Below, one piece after another: positions 24,825 to 34,052 of a stretch of 64,000 nt of DNA. The translations under genes were made by a program, and so were the position numbers. Positions within the stretch are counted from its first letter, which is position 1. Every line of letters begins with the position of its first letter. Origin of the DNA: a bacterium (GTDB lineage Bacteria > Actinomycetota > Thermoleophilia > Solirubrobacterales > Solirubrobacteraceae); assembly GCA_021323635.1 (NCBI GenBank), contig JAJPKQ010000023.1:20789-84788 (forward strand). The letters run 5' to 3'. Under the pieces are notes generated by a model. That model ran no database searches. It saw nothing but the letters and a program-made list of their open reading frames with translations, and was not told the DNA's origin.

Positions 24825-27050
24825 ATGGCCATGCACGCTCGACAGCGCCGTCGCAAGCGTAACCGGGCGGGCGCTCCGGATGCGCTGCGTGCGCTCCTGC
24901 TCGGCTCAGCGATCGCGCTGATTGCGGCAATCGCCTTCGGCGGCGCTTACGTCGACGCGGTCTGGTCCTCGATCACGCCGCTGGCCGACCGCCATCCGCT
25001 GCTGCTCGGGACTCCTTCGGAAGTATTTGCCGCAGACGGTGAGCGACTTGGCTTCATCCAATCGACGGCGCTCCGCACACCGGTCGCCTGGAGCCAGATT
25101 CCGGCGGCGCTGAAGAACGCGACCGTGGCGATCGAGGACCAGCGCTTCTACCACAACAACGGCGTCGACCCCACCTCGATCGCACGCGCCGCGGTTGCGG
25201 ACATCACGCGCGGCGAAGCGCTGCAGGGGGCCTCGACGATCACGATGCAGCTCGTGCGCAACCTCTACCTCGGCAATGACCTGAAGACCATCAAGCAGAA
25301 GCTCGCTGAGGCCAAGCTGGCGATCGAATACAACAAGGCCCACGGCAAGCGTGAAATCCTCACCAGCTACCTGAACGACGTCACCTACGGCACTGTCGGC
25401 GGCCAGAGCGCGCTCGGCGTGCAGGCCGCCTCACGCATCTTCTTCAATCGCCCCGTCTGGCAGATCGATCTCGCCCAGGCGGCGCTGCTGGCCGGCCTGC
25501 CGCAGGCGCCCAGCTCATACAACCCCTTCCTTCACCCCTCCGCAGCGCGCGCGCGGCGCAACGAGGTACTCGCCAAGATGGCCGAACTGCACTACATCTC
25601 CCCCCTGCAGGCGAAGGTCGCCGAGCGCGAGCCGCTCGGGCTCGAACACGGCTACTACTACGCCAATCTGCTTGAAGGCTTCTTCTTTGAATACGTTCGC
25701 CAAGAACTGATCGAACGCTACGGAGCGACGACGGTCGAGGACGGTGGCCTGAAGGTATATACGACGCTGAACCTGAGCTTCCAGCGCCAGGCGCGCGAAG
25801 CGATCCAATCGATCCTGCCTGAATCGGGCGATCCGGCCGCCGCAATCGTCTCAGTCGAACCAGGCAGCGGCTACATCCGCGCGATGACCGAGTCCCCCGC
25901 TTACGAACGCTCGCAGTTCAACCTCGCCGCCGACGCACACCGCCAGGCCGGCTCCACATTCAAGGCCTTCGTGCTGCTCACCGCGCTCAAGCAGGGCGTG
26001 AACCCCTATACCACCTACTACCCCTCAAAGCCGCTGCACTTCGTCGACCCGCGCTGGGGGCCGATCAACATCGAAAGCTACTCCGGCACGCTCGGCGCCA
26101 GCTACAACATCGCCACCGCGCTGATGCAGTCTAACGACCCGATCTTCACGCTCTTCGACATCGACCTCGGGCCGCCCAACGTGAAGCGCACCGCCGAAGA
26201 AGCCGGCATCACCGCGCCGCTCCTCGGCAATCCTGCAGAAGCGCTCGGTGGCCTCAAGGTAGGCGTGAGCCCGCTGGAAATGGCGGATGCCTACGCGACG
26301 ATCGCCTCGGGCGGCTACCGCGCCCGCCCGGTTGCGATCACCAAGGTCGTCTTTCCGGATGGCCGTGTTGAAAACCTCGGCAAGCAGCACCCACAGAAGG
26401 TCTTCTCCAACGGGGTCACCGGCGAAGCGACAAAGCTGCTCCAGCGCTACATCACGGCCGGGCTGGGAACGCGCGCCTACTACGGCTGCCCCTACGCCGG
26501 CGGCAAGACCGGGACATCGAACAACAACGTCGATGCCTGGTTCGTGGGCTTCACCGCGCACCTCTCGAGCGCCGTGTGGATCGGCTACCCGCAGGGGAGG
26601 GTGCCGATGACGGACGTCGGCGGCCTCACCGTGGAAGGCCCAAACCTGCCTGCCGAGCTTTGGCACGACTACATGGCAAAGGCAACCGAAGGCGCCTGCA
26701 CCCCCTTCCCGCCGATCACCGAACCGGTTGAATTCAAGCCCTTCTTCGGCCAATACATGAGCTCGCCGACGAACGCGACGGAAGTGCCGGTGGTGCCGAG
26801 CACTGCGACCTCGACGCCGCATGCGCAAGCGCAGTCCCCCGGCGGCGCGCGCTCGCCGGGCGGCGGCGAAGGACAGGCCGGCGCGCAGGCGCCCGGGCAG
26901 CTGGGCGGGGGTGGGCAGCAGCCCGAAGGGGCCGGCGGCGGCGAAGGGCCGGGGGAAGGAGCCACTCCCCCCGAAGCGCGCGCGCCGTCAGAAGCAGGAC
27001 AGGGCGCTTCACCGCCCGAACGCGGCCCCGGCGCGGGCGGCGGGCACTGA
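24825..27050 (+). CDS. Class A penicillin-binding protein (bifunctional transglycosylase/transpeptidase)
   Basis: Peptidoglycan polymerase and cross-linker of 741 residues. After a basic N-terminus there is one helix (about 21-45). The GT51 domain has its catalytic Glu at E104 in VAIEDQRFY and QGASTITMQLVRNLYLG. The transpeptidase has S377-T-F-K380, S426-Y-N428 and K561-T-G-T564. The last 100 residues are Gly/Pro/Ala-rich and disordered, outside the membrane. Glutamate is written mostly as GAA, unlike the GAG-rich neighbours. It is divergent from the PIG-V-like gene. Confidence 0.95.
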   Translation: MAMHARQRRRKRNRAGAPDALRALLLGSAIALIAAIAFGGAYVDAVWSSITPLADRHPLLLGTPSEVFAADGERLGFIQSTALRTPVAWSQIPAALKNATVAIEDQRFYHNNGVDPTSIARAAVADITRGEALQGASTITMQLVRNLYLGNDLKTIKQKLAEAKLAIEYNKAHGKREILTSYLNDVTYGTVGGQSALGVQAASRIFFNRPVWQIDLAQAALLAGLPQAPSSYNPFLHPSAARARRNEVLAKMAELHYISPLQAKVAEREPLGLEHGYYYANLLEGFFFEYVRQELIERYGATTVEDGGLKVYTTLNLSFQRQAREAIQSILPESGDPAAAIVSVEPGSGYIRAMTESPAYERSQFNLAADAHRQAGSTFKAFVLLTALKQGVNPYTTYYPSKPLHFVDPRWGPINIESYSGTLGASYNIATALMQSNDPIFTLFDIDLGPPNVKRTAEEAGITAPLLGNPAEALGGLKVGVSPLEMADAYATIASGGYRARPVAITKVVFPDGRVENLGKQHPQKVFSNGVTGEATKLLQRYITAGLGTRAYYGCPYAGGKTGTSNNNVDAWFVGFTAHLSSAVWIGYPQGRVPMTDVGGLTVEGPNLPAELWHDYMAKATEGACTPFPPITEPVEFKPFFGQYMSSPTNATEVPVVPSTATSTPHAQAQSPGGARSPGGGEGQAGAQAPGQLGGGGQQPEGAGGGEGPGEGATPPEARAPSEAGQGASPPERGPGAGGGH

Positions 27051-27159
27051 GCGGGTGCACGAGCCCTCCCGCAGCGGGCAATTGCGCCCCGCCATGAGTT
27101 GATAGGTTTAGAGCGACAAGCTATGGTCGCGGAGAGTCCCGCTCGGGCGCTCCGGCCGG

Positions 27160-27393
27160 ATGGTTAGCGCGAGGGTGCCAAAAGAAGACAAGATCGAATT
27201 TGACGGCGAGGTGATCGAGGCATTGCCGAACGCGATGTTTCGCGTCAAGCTCGACAACGATCATGTTGTCCTCGGCCATGTCGCAGGCAAGATGCGCCGC
27301 TACCGGATTCGCATCCTCCCCGGCGATCGCGTGCGCTGCGAGCTCTCTCCCTACGACCTCGACCGCGCGCGCATCGTCTACCGCCATCGCTGA
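27160..27393 (+). CDS. infA: Translation initiation factor IF-1
   Basis: A 77-residue OB-fold protein that binds the 30S A site. It has the usual core [21 protein letters not shown], the [20 protein letters not shown] stretch and [14 protein letters not shown]. The common actinobacterial IF-1 sits near rpmJ and rpsM; this copy is elsewhere, in front of thiL, so it may be a second copy or a relocated one. The ATG at 27160 adds a few residues ([10 protein letters not shown]) to the usual MAKKE start. Confidence 0.95.
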   Translation: MVSARVPKEDKIEFDGEVIEALPNAMFRVKLDNDHVVLGHVAGKMRRYRIRILPGDRVRCELSPYDLDRARIVYRHR

Positions 27394-28375
27394 GCGCTCG
27401 CTGATCGACGCGATAGCGGCTGCGCTCGGCAGCCCAGCGGACGAGCGCCTGCTGCGCGGCATCGGCGACGACTGCGCAATCGTGCGCTCGCGCCCGGTCA
27501 CCCTGACGTCGGTCGACTCCTATGTCGAGGGGGTGCACTTCCGCCTCGACCCGGGTTGGCCGGAGCCGGCGCAGATCGGCGCCCGTGCGCTTGCCGCCTC
27601 GCTGTCGGACTTGGCGGCGATGGGGGCCCGGCCAGCTGAGGCATACGTCGCGCTTGGCGTTCCCGAGCGCTTCGGCGAGCGGCGCGCGCTCGAGCTGATG
27701 CGCGGCGCAGCGCAGGCAGCCGCTGGCGCGGGGGCGCAGATCGCAGGCGGTGACCTGGTCTCTGCGCCGATCCTCTTCATCTCGGTCACCGTCGTGGGCT
27801 GGGCGGCGCAGGAGAGCGATGTGGTCACGCGCGCCGGCGCGCAGCCGGGCGACCTGTTGGCCGTCACCGGCGCCATCGGCGGCGCGGGCGCAGGGCTGAT
27901 GCTGCTGCAGCGCGGCGAAGGGGCACGCTCAGATCCACCTGCGCTGCGCGCGCTCGCGCGCCTGCGCGCGCCCCGCCCGCGACTCGCGGCCGGGCTTGCG
28001 CTTGCGCAGGCCGGCGCGCACGCGATGATCGACCTCTCCGACGGCCTTGCCGAGGATGCCCTGCAGCTGGCGCGCTCAAGCTCGCTCGCGGTCGAGATCG
28101 ACCTGCAGTCGCTGCCGCTCGAGGAGGGGCTGCATGAGCTCTGCGCGCAGCTGCAGCGAGACCCTTACGAGCTGGCGGCAAGCGCGGGCGAGGACTACGA
28201 GCTCTGCGTCGCGCTGCCCCCGACGGCGCTCGCGCGCGCCAGGGAGGTGCTTGCGCGCAGCGAGGGGCTCGCGCTGACGGTGATCGGGCGTCTGAGCGCG
28301 GGCGCGCCGAGCGTCGCATTTCGCGCGCCCGATGGCGGCGTGCGCAGGCTGCGCGGCTATGAGCACCGCATCTGA
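27386..28375 (+). CDS. thiL: Thiamine-monophosphate kinase
   Basis: Last step of thiamine diphosphate synthesis: phosphorylates thiamine monophosphate with ATP. The PurM/ThiL fold is clear: [51 protein letters not shown] and [12 protein letters not shown]. The protein is about 329 residues. The homology begins at [13 protein letters not shown], right after the infA stop, but there is no ATG, GTG or TTG there; the boundary given uses the ATC at 27386, with CTG at 27401 also possible. The nearest standard start, ATG 27278, would lie deep inside infA. Confidence 0.9.
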   Translation: MAERSLIDAIAAALGSPADERLLRGIGDDCAIVRSRPVTLTSVDSYVEGVHFRLDPGWPEPAQIGARALAASLSDLAAMGARPAEAYVALGVPERFGERRALELMRGAAQAAAGAGAQIAGGDLVSAPILFISVTVVGWAAQESDVVTRAGAQPGDLLAVTGAIGGAGAGLMLLQRGEGARSDPPALRALARLRAPRPRLAAGLALAQAGAHAMIDLSDGLAEDALQLARSSSLAVEIDLQSLPLEEGLHELCAQLQRDPYELAASAGEDYELCVALPPTALARAREVLARSEGLALTVIGRLSAGAPSVAFRAPDGGVRRLRGYEHRI

Positions 28376-28383
28376 CCGCGCGC

Positions 28384-29286
28384 TCAGATGTGAGCGGTCG
28401 GCGTAGCGGGCGGCAGCTTCAGCGCGCGCCCCAGCGCGCTGGAGGGAGCCGAGCGGGCGATCAGCGATTGGACGAAGCTGCGGGCGGCGCCCAGTGGCGT
28501 CACGCTTGCCAGCCCAGCGTCGATCAGGATCCGCTGGGCCGCCGAGAAGGGCGGGTTGCAGGAGGAGAGCACAAGCCGGACGCCGCCGCCCGGATGCATC
28601 ACGGCGGCGACATCTTCGGGCGCGACGACCCTCGTGCGCCGCACTCGGTAGAGGAAGCGCGCGTAGGGCATCGTGATGATGATCTGATCGCCCGGGCGCA
28701 GCTCTTCGACGTGGCGAAATGGCGCAAGGAAGGTCGTGCGATGGCCGGCGATCGCGGTGATCCCGCCACTTCCGGGGAAGTGGCTCTGCGGGTATTCGCC
28801 GCGCCAGTAGATCCCGGGGCCCTCCTCAAGTTCTTCGTTGCCCGTGCCCTTGACCAGGGCGAAGCTCACACCGATGCGGGGAATGTCGATTTCGCCAACC
28901 GCCGTCCCGCTCTTGGCGCTTGCTTCAAGTCGCGCCGCAAGCAACGCGATGCGCGCCCGCTCGTCGTGCGCGAGCGCCAGCTGCGCGGCAAGCGCGCTGG
29001 ATGGCGCCCTTTCCTCCAGGCGCTTGAGGGCACCGTGCAGCTCGCCCTGCTGGATCGAGGCGTAGATCGCCGTCAGCGGCTCCTGCCAGAGCATCGTCAC
29101 GACGACATCGAGCAGGCAGAGGATGCCGATCACGATCAGCGCGTTCGCGAGCGCGCGCGCCAGGTGCCCGTGGCGCGGTCTGCCTCCCTGCGCGCGCAGC
29201 GCCGGAGCGTCGCGCCCCGACAGGGGAAGCGCCGCGACCTGGATCTGGCCGCGCCTGGTGCGCCGCCGCGTCGCACGCCGTCTCAT
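28384..29286 (-). CDS. Sortase, class D/E-like
   Basis: A 300-residue membrane-anchored transpeptidase. It has an Arg-rich cytoplasmic start, one helix near 43-66, a linker, and the sortase barrel. The catalytic residues are H182 in TAIAGHRTTF, C243 in LVLSSCNPPF and R252 in AAQRILI. The usual TLxTC reads VLSSC here. Sortases attach proteins to peptidoglycan or build pili. No LPxTG-type substrate was recognised in the window. It begins four bases after the M28-like gene on the same strand, suggesting a functional pair. Confidence 0.9.
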   Translation of the reverse strand: MRRRATRRRTRRGQIQVAALPLSGRDAPALRAQGGRPRHGHLARALANALIVIGILCLLDVVVTMLWQEPLTAIYASIQQGELHGALKRLEERAPSSALAAQLALAHDERARIALLAARLEASAKSGTAVGEIDIPRIGVSFALVKGTGNEELEEGPGIYWRGEYPQSHFPGSGGITAIAGHRTTFLAPFRHVEELRPGDQIIITMPYARFLYRVRRTRVVAPEDVAAVMHPGGGVRLVLSSCNPPFSAAQRILIDAGLASVTPLGAARSFVQSLIARSAPSSALGRALKLPPATPTAHI

Positions 29287-29290
29287 CGCG

Positions 29291-31186
29291 CTAGCGGCGC
29301 ACGGTCACGCGCACGCCGCTGCTCAGCCGCTGGTCGTAGAGGGCGGATGGCTGCGGCAAGCGCTCTCGCTGCTCCTGTCCAGGTGTGCGCGCAGGCAGCG
29401 CGCTGGGCGCCCCGCCCCAGAGCACCCTTGCTGCCGCACACAGCGCCGCTCCCGCAAGCACGCTGAGCAGGACCGCGCTGCCCGGCCCGAGCGCCCCGCT
29501 TGCAAACAGCGCCGGCCCCAGCCAGAGCCAGCCTGCGGCCGCCAGCGCCGAGCCCGATGCGTAGTAGGCATAGATCAGCACCGGACCGCATAGTCCCAAC
29601 AGTACCAGCGCCAGTGCCACAGGACGCCACGATCGCCGCAGCTGAAGGCCGCACGCGGGGATCCAGAGGTGGACCGCCGGCAGCAGCAGCAGCGCAAGGT
29701 AGGGGTTTGCGATCCAGGCGCCGATCGCAGCGCAGTCGAGCAGGATCAGCAGCGCCAGGCCGCCTGCCGGCCTCCGCAGCAGGCCGCGCTGGGCGCGCAC
29801 CAGGCGCAGCCATCGCCACAGGGCGGCAAGCATGACGATGCCGCTCAGCGCAATCACAAGCGCTGCTGTGCTGTCGAGGCCGAAGGCGCCGGCGGTGGCC
29901 GGCAGCACGCCGATGCCTCCGGCCACTCCCGCAGCGCCGGCGACCATCAGCATGATCGCGGCGGCCAGGAAGGGGAGCGCCCCGGCGGCGCCCAGCAGCA
30001 GCGCCCCGGCGATCGCCCGGCGCCCGCGCAGGCGCGCGCAGGCATCGATGGTGAGCGCAAGCGCAGGGACAAGCGCGGCCGCCACGAGCAGCTGGAGCGC
30101 CCATTCTGGTACCAGCTTGCCCCCGACTTCCAGATCGCCGCTCGGCGCGCCGAGCGCTCGCGTGCCTGCTTGAAGCCCCGAGAGCGCTGCTGCGACCGCG
30201 CTGCCTGCCGCTTCCAGGCGCGCTTCGCTTACCGGCGCGCGCGGCGGCGGTTCGGCTTCGCCGGAGAGCGACAGCCGCGCCGCCGGCAGGCCGAGGGCAT
30301 CGAACACCGCCTGTTCGCCGATCTCCACAGGGAGCGCGCGGTGCGCAAGCTGGGCGAGGAAGCCAGGCTGGGCACCGCCGATGCCGGCCTGCCCGGAGAG
30401 CGCTGCAGCGAGCGTCGCGGTCAGCGCGGGCGGCGCAAGCGCTGCGCCGTCGGAGTAGGGGAGGATGGCCGGGCGGGAGACCTGCGGCGAGGCGACATCG
30501 CCGATCGAGATCACCGCCGCTGCGCCAGGCGCAGAGACGCCCGCGCTCTGCGCGCCGCCCGCCCCCGCTTCGCCTTCGCCGCCTCCCGGCGGCGCCGGCG
30601 CTCCTCCCGGCGGCGCTCCGGGAAGCGCGCCTGCGGCGAGCGCCTGCGCGATGCGCACAGCGCCGCTGTAGCCGCCTGTTCCGCCGTCGCTTGAGACCAG
30701 CACGATCGGCCTGACCAGCTGCTCCTGGGCGAGCGTATGGGCAAGGGCCAGCAGCAGCGCGGTCGCGGAGAGCTGCGCCTGGGCGTCGTATCCGCTCGTG
30801 TCGTGGTGGGCGATCAGCACGATCGGTTGCCCGCCTGCAGACCCGGCCCGCTCCGCGACGACGTTGTAAAGCGTGCGCTCGCCGTAGACGGTCTCGCCCT
30901 TATAGCGTTCAGTACGTACACGGAAGCCGCTTCCGGCAGCCGCCAGGTCGCTCAGGTCCTGGGCGACATAGGCGGCGAGCGCAGCGTCTCCGGCGCTGCC
31001 CGGCCGGCTGCGGGGAAAGCGCGCCGCCAGGTAGTTCAGCTCTTCGAGGGCCAGGCGAGCGTCGAACGCTTCGGTCCCGCCGGGCGCGCTCTGCGCTGGC
31101 GGCCGATTGCCGAGCGAGAGCCCGAGCAGGGCGAGTGCGGCAACCAATGGCAGCGCTCCAGCGCGGTAGATGCGTCCATTGACCAT
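29291..31186 (-). CDS. M28-like aminopeptidase-fold membrane protein, probably inactive
   Basis: About 631 residues from the ATG at 31186. A signal or anchor helix leads to an outside domain that resembles zinc aminopeptidases of family M28: LNYLAARFPRSRPGSAGD, the NVVAERAG strand and PIVLIAHHDTSGYD. The following zinc ligands are not kept: the usual acidic pair is replaced by LVSSDGGTGGYSGA. A Gly/Pro/Ala-rich insert separates this from a second part with about eight helices. The start at 31273 would overlap the treT gene, so 31186 is preferred. It is paired with a sortase, and may present or bind an envelope substrate rather than cleave it. Confidence 0.7.
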   Translation of the reverse strand: MVNGRIYRAGALPLVAALALLGLSLGNRPPAQSAPGGTEAFDARLALEELNYLAARFPRSRPGSAGDAALAAYVAQDLSDLAAAGSGFRVRTERYKGETVYGERTLYNVVAERAGSAGGQPIVLIAHHDTSGYDAQAQLSATALLLALAHTLAQEQLVRPIVLVSSDGGTGGYSGAVRIAQALAAGALPGAPPGGAPAPPGGGEGEAGAGGAQSAGVSAPGAAAVISIGDVASPQVSRPAILPYSDGAALAPPALTATLAAALSGQAGIGGAQPGFLAQLAHRALPVEIGEQAVFDALGLPAARLSLSGEAEPPPRAPVSEARLEAAGSAVAAALSGLQAGTRALGAPSGDLEVGGKLVPEWALQLLVAAALVPALALTIDACARLRGRRAIAGALLLGAAGALPFLAAAIMLMVAGAAGVAGGIGVLPATAGAFGLDSTAALVIALSGIVMLAALWRWLRLVRAQRGLLRRPAGGLALLILLDCAAIGAWIANPYLALLLLPAVHLWIPACGLQLRRSWRPVALALVLLGLCGPVLIYAYYASGSALAAAGWLWLGPALFASGALGPGSAVLLSVLAGAALCAAARVLWGGAPSALPARTPGQEQRERLPQPSALYDQRLSSGVRVTVRR

Positions 31187-31244
31187 CTGGGCCTGCGAAC
31201 GATAGCCGCTGGGCGGGCGTTGCGCTCGCGCGTATAGTGCGTCC

Positions 31245-32507
31245 GTGCTCCAGCGCGTCCAAGTTGCCGCCAAGCCACTCTCCGACTACACGCACATCTG
31301 CTCGCGTGACCTGCTCGAGGAGATCCGCGCGCTTGCCGAGCCGCTGCGCGGGGCGCGGGTGGCCCATCTCTCTGCGACCGCCTTCGGGGGCGGGGTCTCC
31401 GAGATCCTCTACACGCTGATACCGCTGCTTGTCGATGTCGGCATCGAGTGCGAGTGGCAGGTGATCTACGGACGCGAGGAGTTCTTCAATGTGACCAAGC
31501 TGCTGCACAACGCGCTCCAGGGCGCCGAGACAGAGCTGACCGACGAGCAGTGGGAGATCTGGCTGCGCTACAACGAGATGAACGCGCGCGAGCTTGCCGG
31601 CGGCTTCGATGTCTGCGTGATTCACGATCCCCAGCCGGCGGCGATGCGCGCGCTTGCGCCCGAGAAGGCGGCCGGCTGGCTCTGGCGCTGTCACATCGAC
31701 CTCTCCACCCCGCAGCAGGCAGCGCTCGAGCGTCTCCTTCCCTACATCCGCGACTACCCCCAGACCCTCTTCCACCACGCCGACTTCGTCCCGCCCGGCA
31801 TGCGCGGGAAGGTGAACATCGTGCCGCCCGCGATCGACCCGCTGGCGCCTAAGAACATGGCGCTTGCGCCAAGCGAAGCCGCATACGTCTGCGAGCAGCT
31901 CGGGATCGACAGCGGGCGCCCGCTTCTCTGCCAGGTCTCCCGCTTTGATCCCTGGAAGGACCCGCTCGGGGTGATCGATGCCTACCGCATCGTCAAGCAG
32001 GGCCGGCCCGACCTGCAGCTTGCGCTGGTGGGCTCGATGGCATCGGATGACCCGGAGGGCTGGGAGCTCTTCAACCAGACGCTCGCCCACGCCGACGGCG
32101 ACCGCGACATCCACATCCTCAACAACTTCAACAATGTCGGCGCGATCGAGGTAAATGCCTTCCAGACGCGCTCTGAGGTGATCGTGCAGAAGTCGCTGCG
32201 CGAGGGCTTCGGGCTGACCGTCACCGAGGCGATGTGGAAGGCGCGACCGGTGATCGGCGGCGCGGTGGGCGGAATCCCGCTGCAGATCGAGGACGGCCAC
32301 TCCGGCTTCCTCGTCTCCTCGAAGGAGCAGTGCGCAGAGCGCGTTCAGACGCTGCTCTCAGATCCGGAGCTTGGGCGCCAGCTTGGGAGCGCCGCCAAGG
32401 AGCGCGTGCGCGAGCGCTTCCTGACCCCGCGCCTGCTGCGCGATCACCTGCGGATCATGACGGACCTGCTGGGCGGCGCTCACTCCGGCAAGGCGGTGGC
32501 GCCTTGA
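31245..32507 (+). CDS. treT: Trehalose synthase, glycosyltransferring (TreT)
   Basis: A 420-residue GT4 glycosyltransferase that joins NDP-glucose and glucose to trehalose. The diagnostic N-terminus is VAHLSATAFGGGVSEILYTL, with ECEWQVIYGREEFFNVTKLLHN next. The sugar-nucleotide domain has VSRFDPWKDPLGVIDAYR and VIVQKSLREGFGLTVTEAM, the E-x7-E motif. These features distinguish TreT from sucrose synthases and from the maltose-type trehalose synthase (TreS). The GTG at 31245 is chosen. Its stop overlaps the TTG of the otsA gene (TTGA), so the two are one operon. Confidence 0.93.
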   Translation: MLQRVQVAAKPLSDYTHICSRDLLEEIRALAEPLRGARVAHLSATAFGGGVSEILYTLIPLLVDVGIECEWQVIYGREEFFNVTKLLHNALQGAETELTDEQWEIWLRYNEMNARELAGGFDVCVIHDPQPAAMRALAPEKAAGWLWRCHIDLSTPQQAALERLLPYIRDYPQTLFHHADFVPPGMRGKVNIVPPAIDPLAPKNMALAPSEAAYVCEQLGIDSGRPLLCQVSRFDPWKDPLGVIDAYRIVKQGRPDLQLALVGSMASDDPEGWELFNQTLAHADGDRDIHILNNFNNVGAIEVNAFQTRSEVIVQKSLREGFGLTVTEAMWKARPVIGGAVGGIPLQIEDGHSGFLVSSKEQCAERVQTLLSDPELGRQLGSAAKERVRERFLTPRLLRDHLRIMTDLLGGAHSGKAVAP

Positions 32508-33961
32508 GCGACCGCCCGCCGCTGGTGCTCGTCTCCAACCGCGGTCCGGTCACCTACGACCAGGAGGGCAGGCCGCAGCGCGGCACCGGCGGGCTCGTCA
32601 CCGCCCTCTCCGGGCTCGCCTCCCATCGCGAGGCGCTGTGGGTGGCCTCGGCGATGAGCGAGGGGGATGCGCTTGTCACCGAGCGCCACGGCGGCCGCGC
32701 CTTCTCGGTGCGCTCGCCCGCCGGCGGCGAGTACCGACTGCGCCTCGTCGTCTCCGATCCGCTCGCCTACGACCGCTTCTACAACGTCTTTGCAAACCCG
32801 ATGCTGTGGTTCATCCAGCATTACCTCTGGGACCTCTCCAACGCGCCGGACATCCGCCGCGAGGAGATCGAGGCCTTCGAGTTCGGCTACAACGTCGTCA
32901 ACGAGGATCTGGCGCGCGCGGTGGTCGAGGAGGTGCACGGCCTCGAGCGCCCGGTCGTGATGGTGCACGACTACCACCTCTACACGCTCCCGGACCTGAT
33001 CCGGCGTGCGCGCCCTGACGTCTTCCTCCATCACTTCATCCACATCCCCTGGACGCAGCCGGACGCCTGGCGTGTGCTCCCGGCGCGAATCCGCGAGGAG
33101 CTCTTCGCCGGGCTGCTGGCAAACGACATCATCGGCTTTCACACCCGCTCCTACCGCCACAACTTCCTGCAGTGCTGCCGCGACCTGCTCGAGCTCGATG
33201 TCGACTTCGACGCCGGCACCGTCCGCTACGGCGGTCGCGAGGTGTGGGTGCGCTCCTACCCGCTGCCGATCGACCATGTCGCGACACGAAGGCTGGCCGC
33301 AAGCGAGGCGGTCGCCGCCTACGAGCAGGAGCTGCTGCGCCGCCGGCGCGACTTCCTGATCCTCCGCGTCGACCGCGCCGACCTCTCCAAGAACATCCTG
33401 CGCGGCTTCTCCGCCTTCGACCTCTTCCTGGAGCAGCATCCGGAGCTGCGCGAGCGGGTGACCTTCGTCGCCCAGCTGATGCCCTCGCGGACGGACGTGC
33501 CCCAGTATGCCGAGTACATCGAGCGGATCGAGGCGCTCGTGGCGGTCGTCAACCACCGTCACGGCACCCCCGACTGGATGCCGATCCAGCTGAAGCTGCG
33601 CGACTCGCTCGAGGAGGCGCTTGCCGCCTACAAGCACTACGACGTGCTGCTGGTCAATGCGATGTTCGACGGCATGAACCTGGTTGCAAAGGAGGGCCCG
33701 ATCATCAACGAGCGCAGCGGCGTCTCGATCCTCTCCGAGAACACCGGCGCGCACGAGGAGCTGGCGGAGTTCGCGCTCTCGGTGAACCCCTTCGACATTC
33801 AGGAGCTTGCCGACTCGATCGACGCGGCGCTGCGCATGAGCCCGCAGGAGCGCGCACGCCGGGCGGAGGGCCTGCGCTCGATCATCACCCGTCGTGACCC
33901 CGGCGACTGGATCGACGAGCAGCTCGCCGACATCGCGCGCAAGGGCGCTGCGGCATCCTGA
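32504..33961 (+). CDS. otsA: Alpha,alpha-trehalose-phosphate synthase (GT20)
   Basis: A 485-residue GT20 enzyme, making trehalose-6-phosphate from a nucleotide-glucose and glucose-6-phosphate. It begins PLVLVSNRGPVTYDQEG and has GTGGLVTAL, VMVHDYHLYTLPDLIR, FIHIPWTQPDAWRVLP, the nucleotide-sugar loop VDRADLSKNILRGF and the terminal ENTGAHEEL. The TTG start at 32504 overlaps the treT stop. No phosphatase gene (otsB) is next to it. Related GT20 enzymes make glucosylglycerol phosphate, so the acceptor should be confirmed. A second trehalose route in the same operon is notable. Confidence 0.9.
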   Translation: MSDRPPLVLVSNRGPVTYDQEGRPQRGTGGLVTALSGLASHREALWVASAMSEGDALVTERHGGRAFSVRSPAGGEYRLRLVVSDPLAYDRFYNVFANPMLWFIQHYLWDLSNAPDIRREEIEAFEFGYNVVNEDLARAVVEEVHGLERPVVMVHDYHLYTLPDLIRRARPDVFLHHFIHIPWTQPDAWRVLPARIREELFAGLLANDIIGFHTRSYRHNFLQCCRDLLELDVDFDAGTVRYGGREVWVRSYPLPIDHVATRRLAASEAVAAYEQELLRRRRDFLILRVDRADLSKNILRGFSAFDLFLEQHPELRERVTFVAQLMPSRTDVPQYAEYIERIEALVAVVNHRHGTPDWMPIQLKLRDSLEEALAAYKHYDVLLVNAMFDGMNLVAKEGPIINERSGVSILSENTGAHEELAEFALSVNPFDIQELADSIDAALRMSPQERARRAEGLRSIITRRDPGDWIDEQLADIARKGAAAS

Positions 33962-34052
33962 CTGTGGGCGCATCCGCCGCGGGCGCTCCGGCGCCCCCCG
34001 CCCGGCGCTGGTATCATGCGCGCCCGCGCCGTGCCCAGGGGAGGGGAGGGCC

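Noticed and set aside
30909..32300. Minus-strand open frame of 463 codons opposite treT
   Set aside because: Shadow of treT; composition and lack of motifs argue against a gene.
32480..33973. Minus-strand open frame of 497 codons opposite otsA
   Set aside because: It mirrors the otsA coding frame; no motif and no ribosome site.
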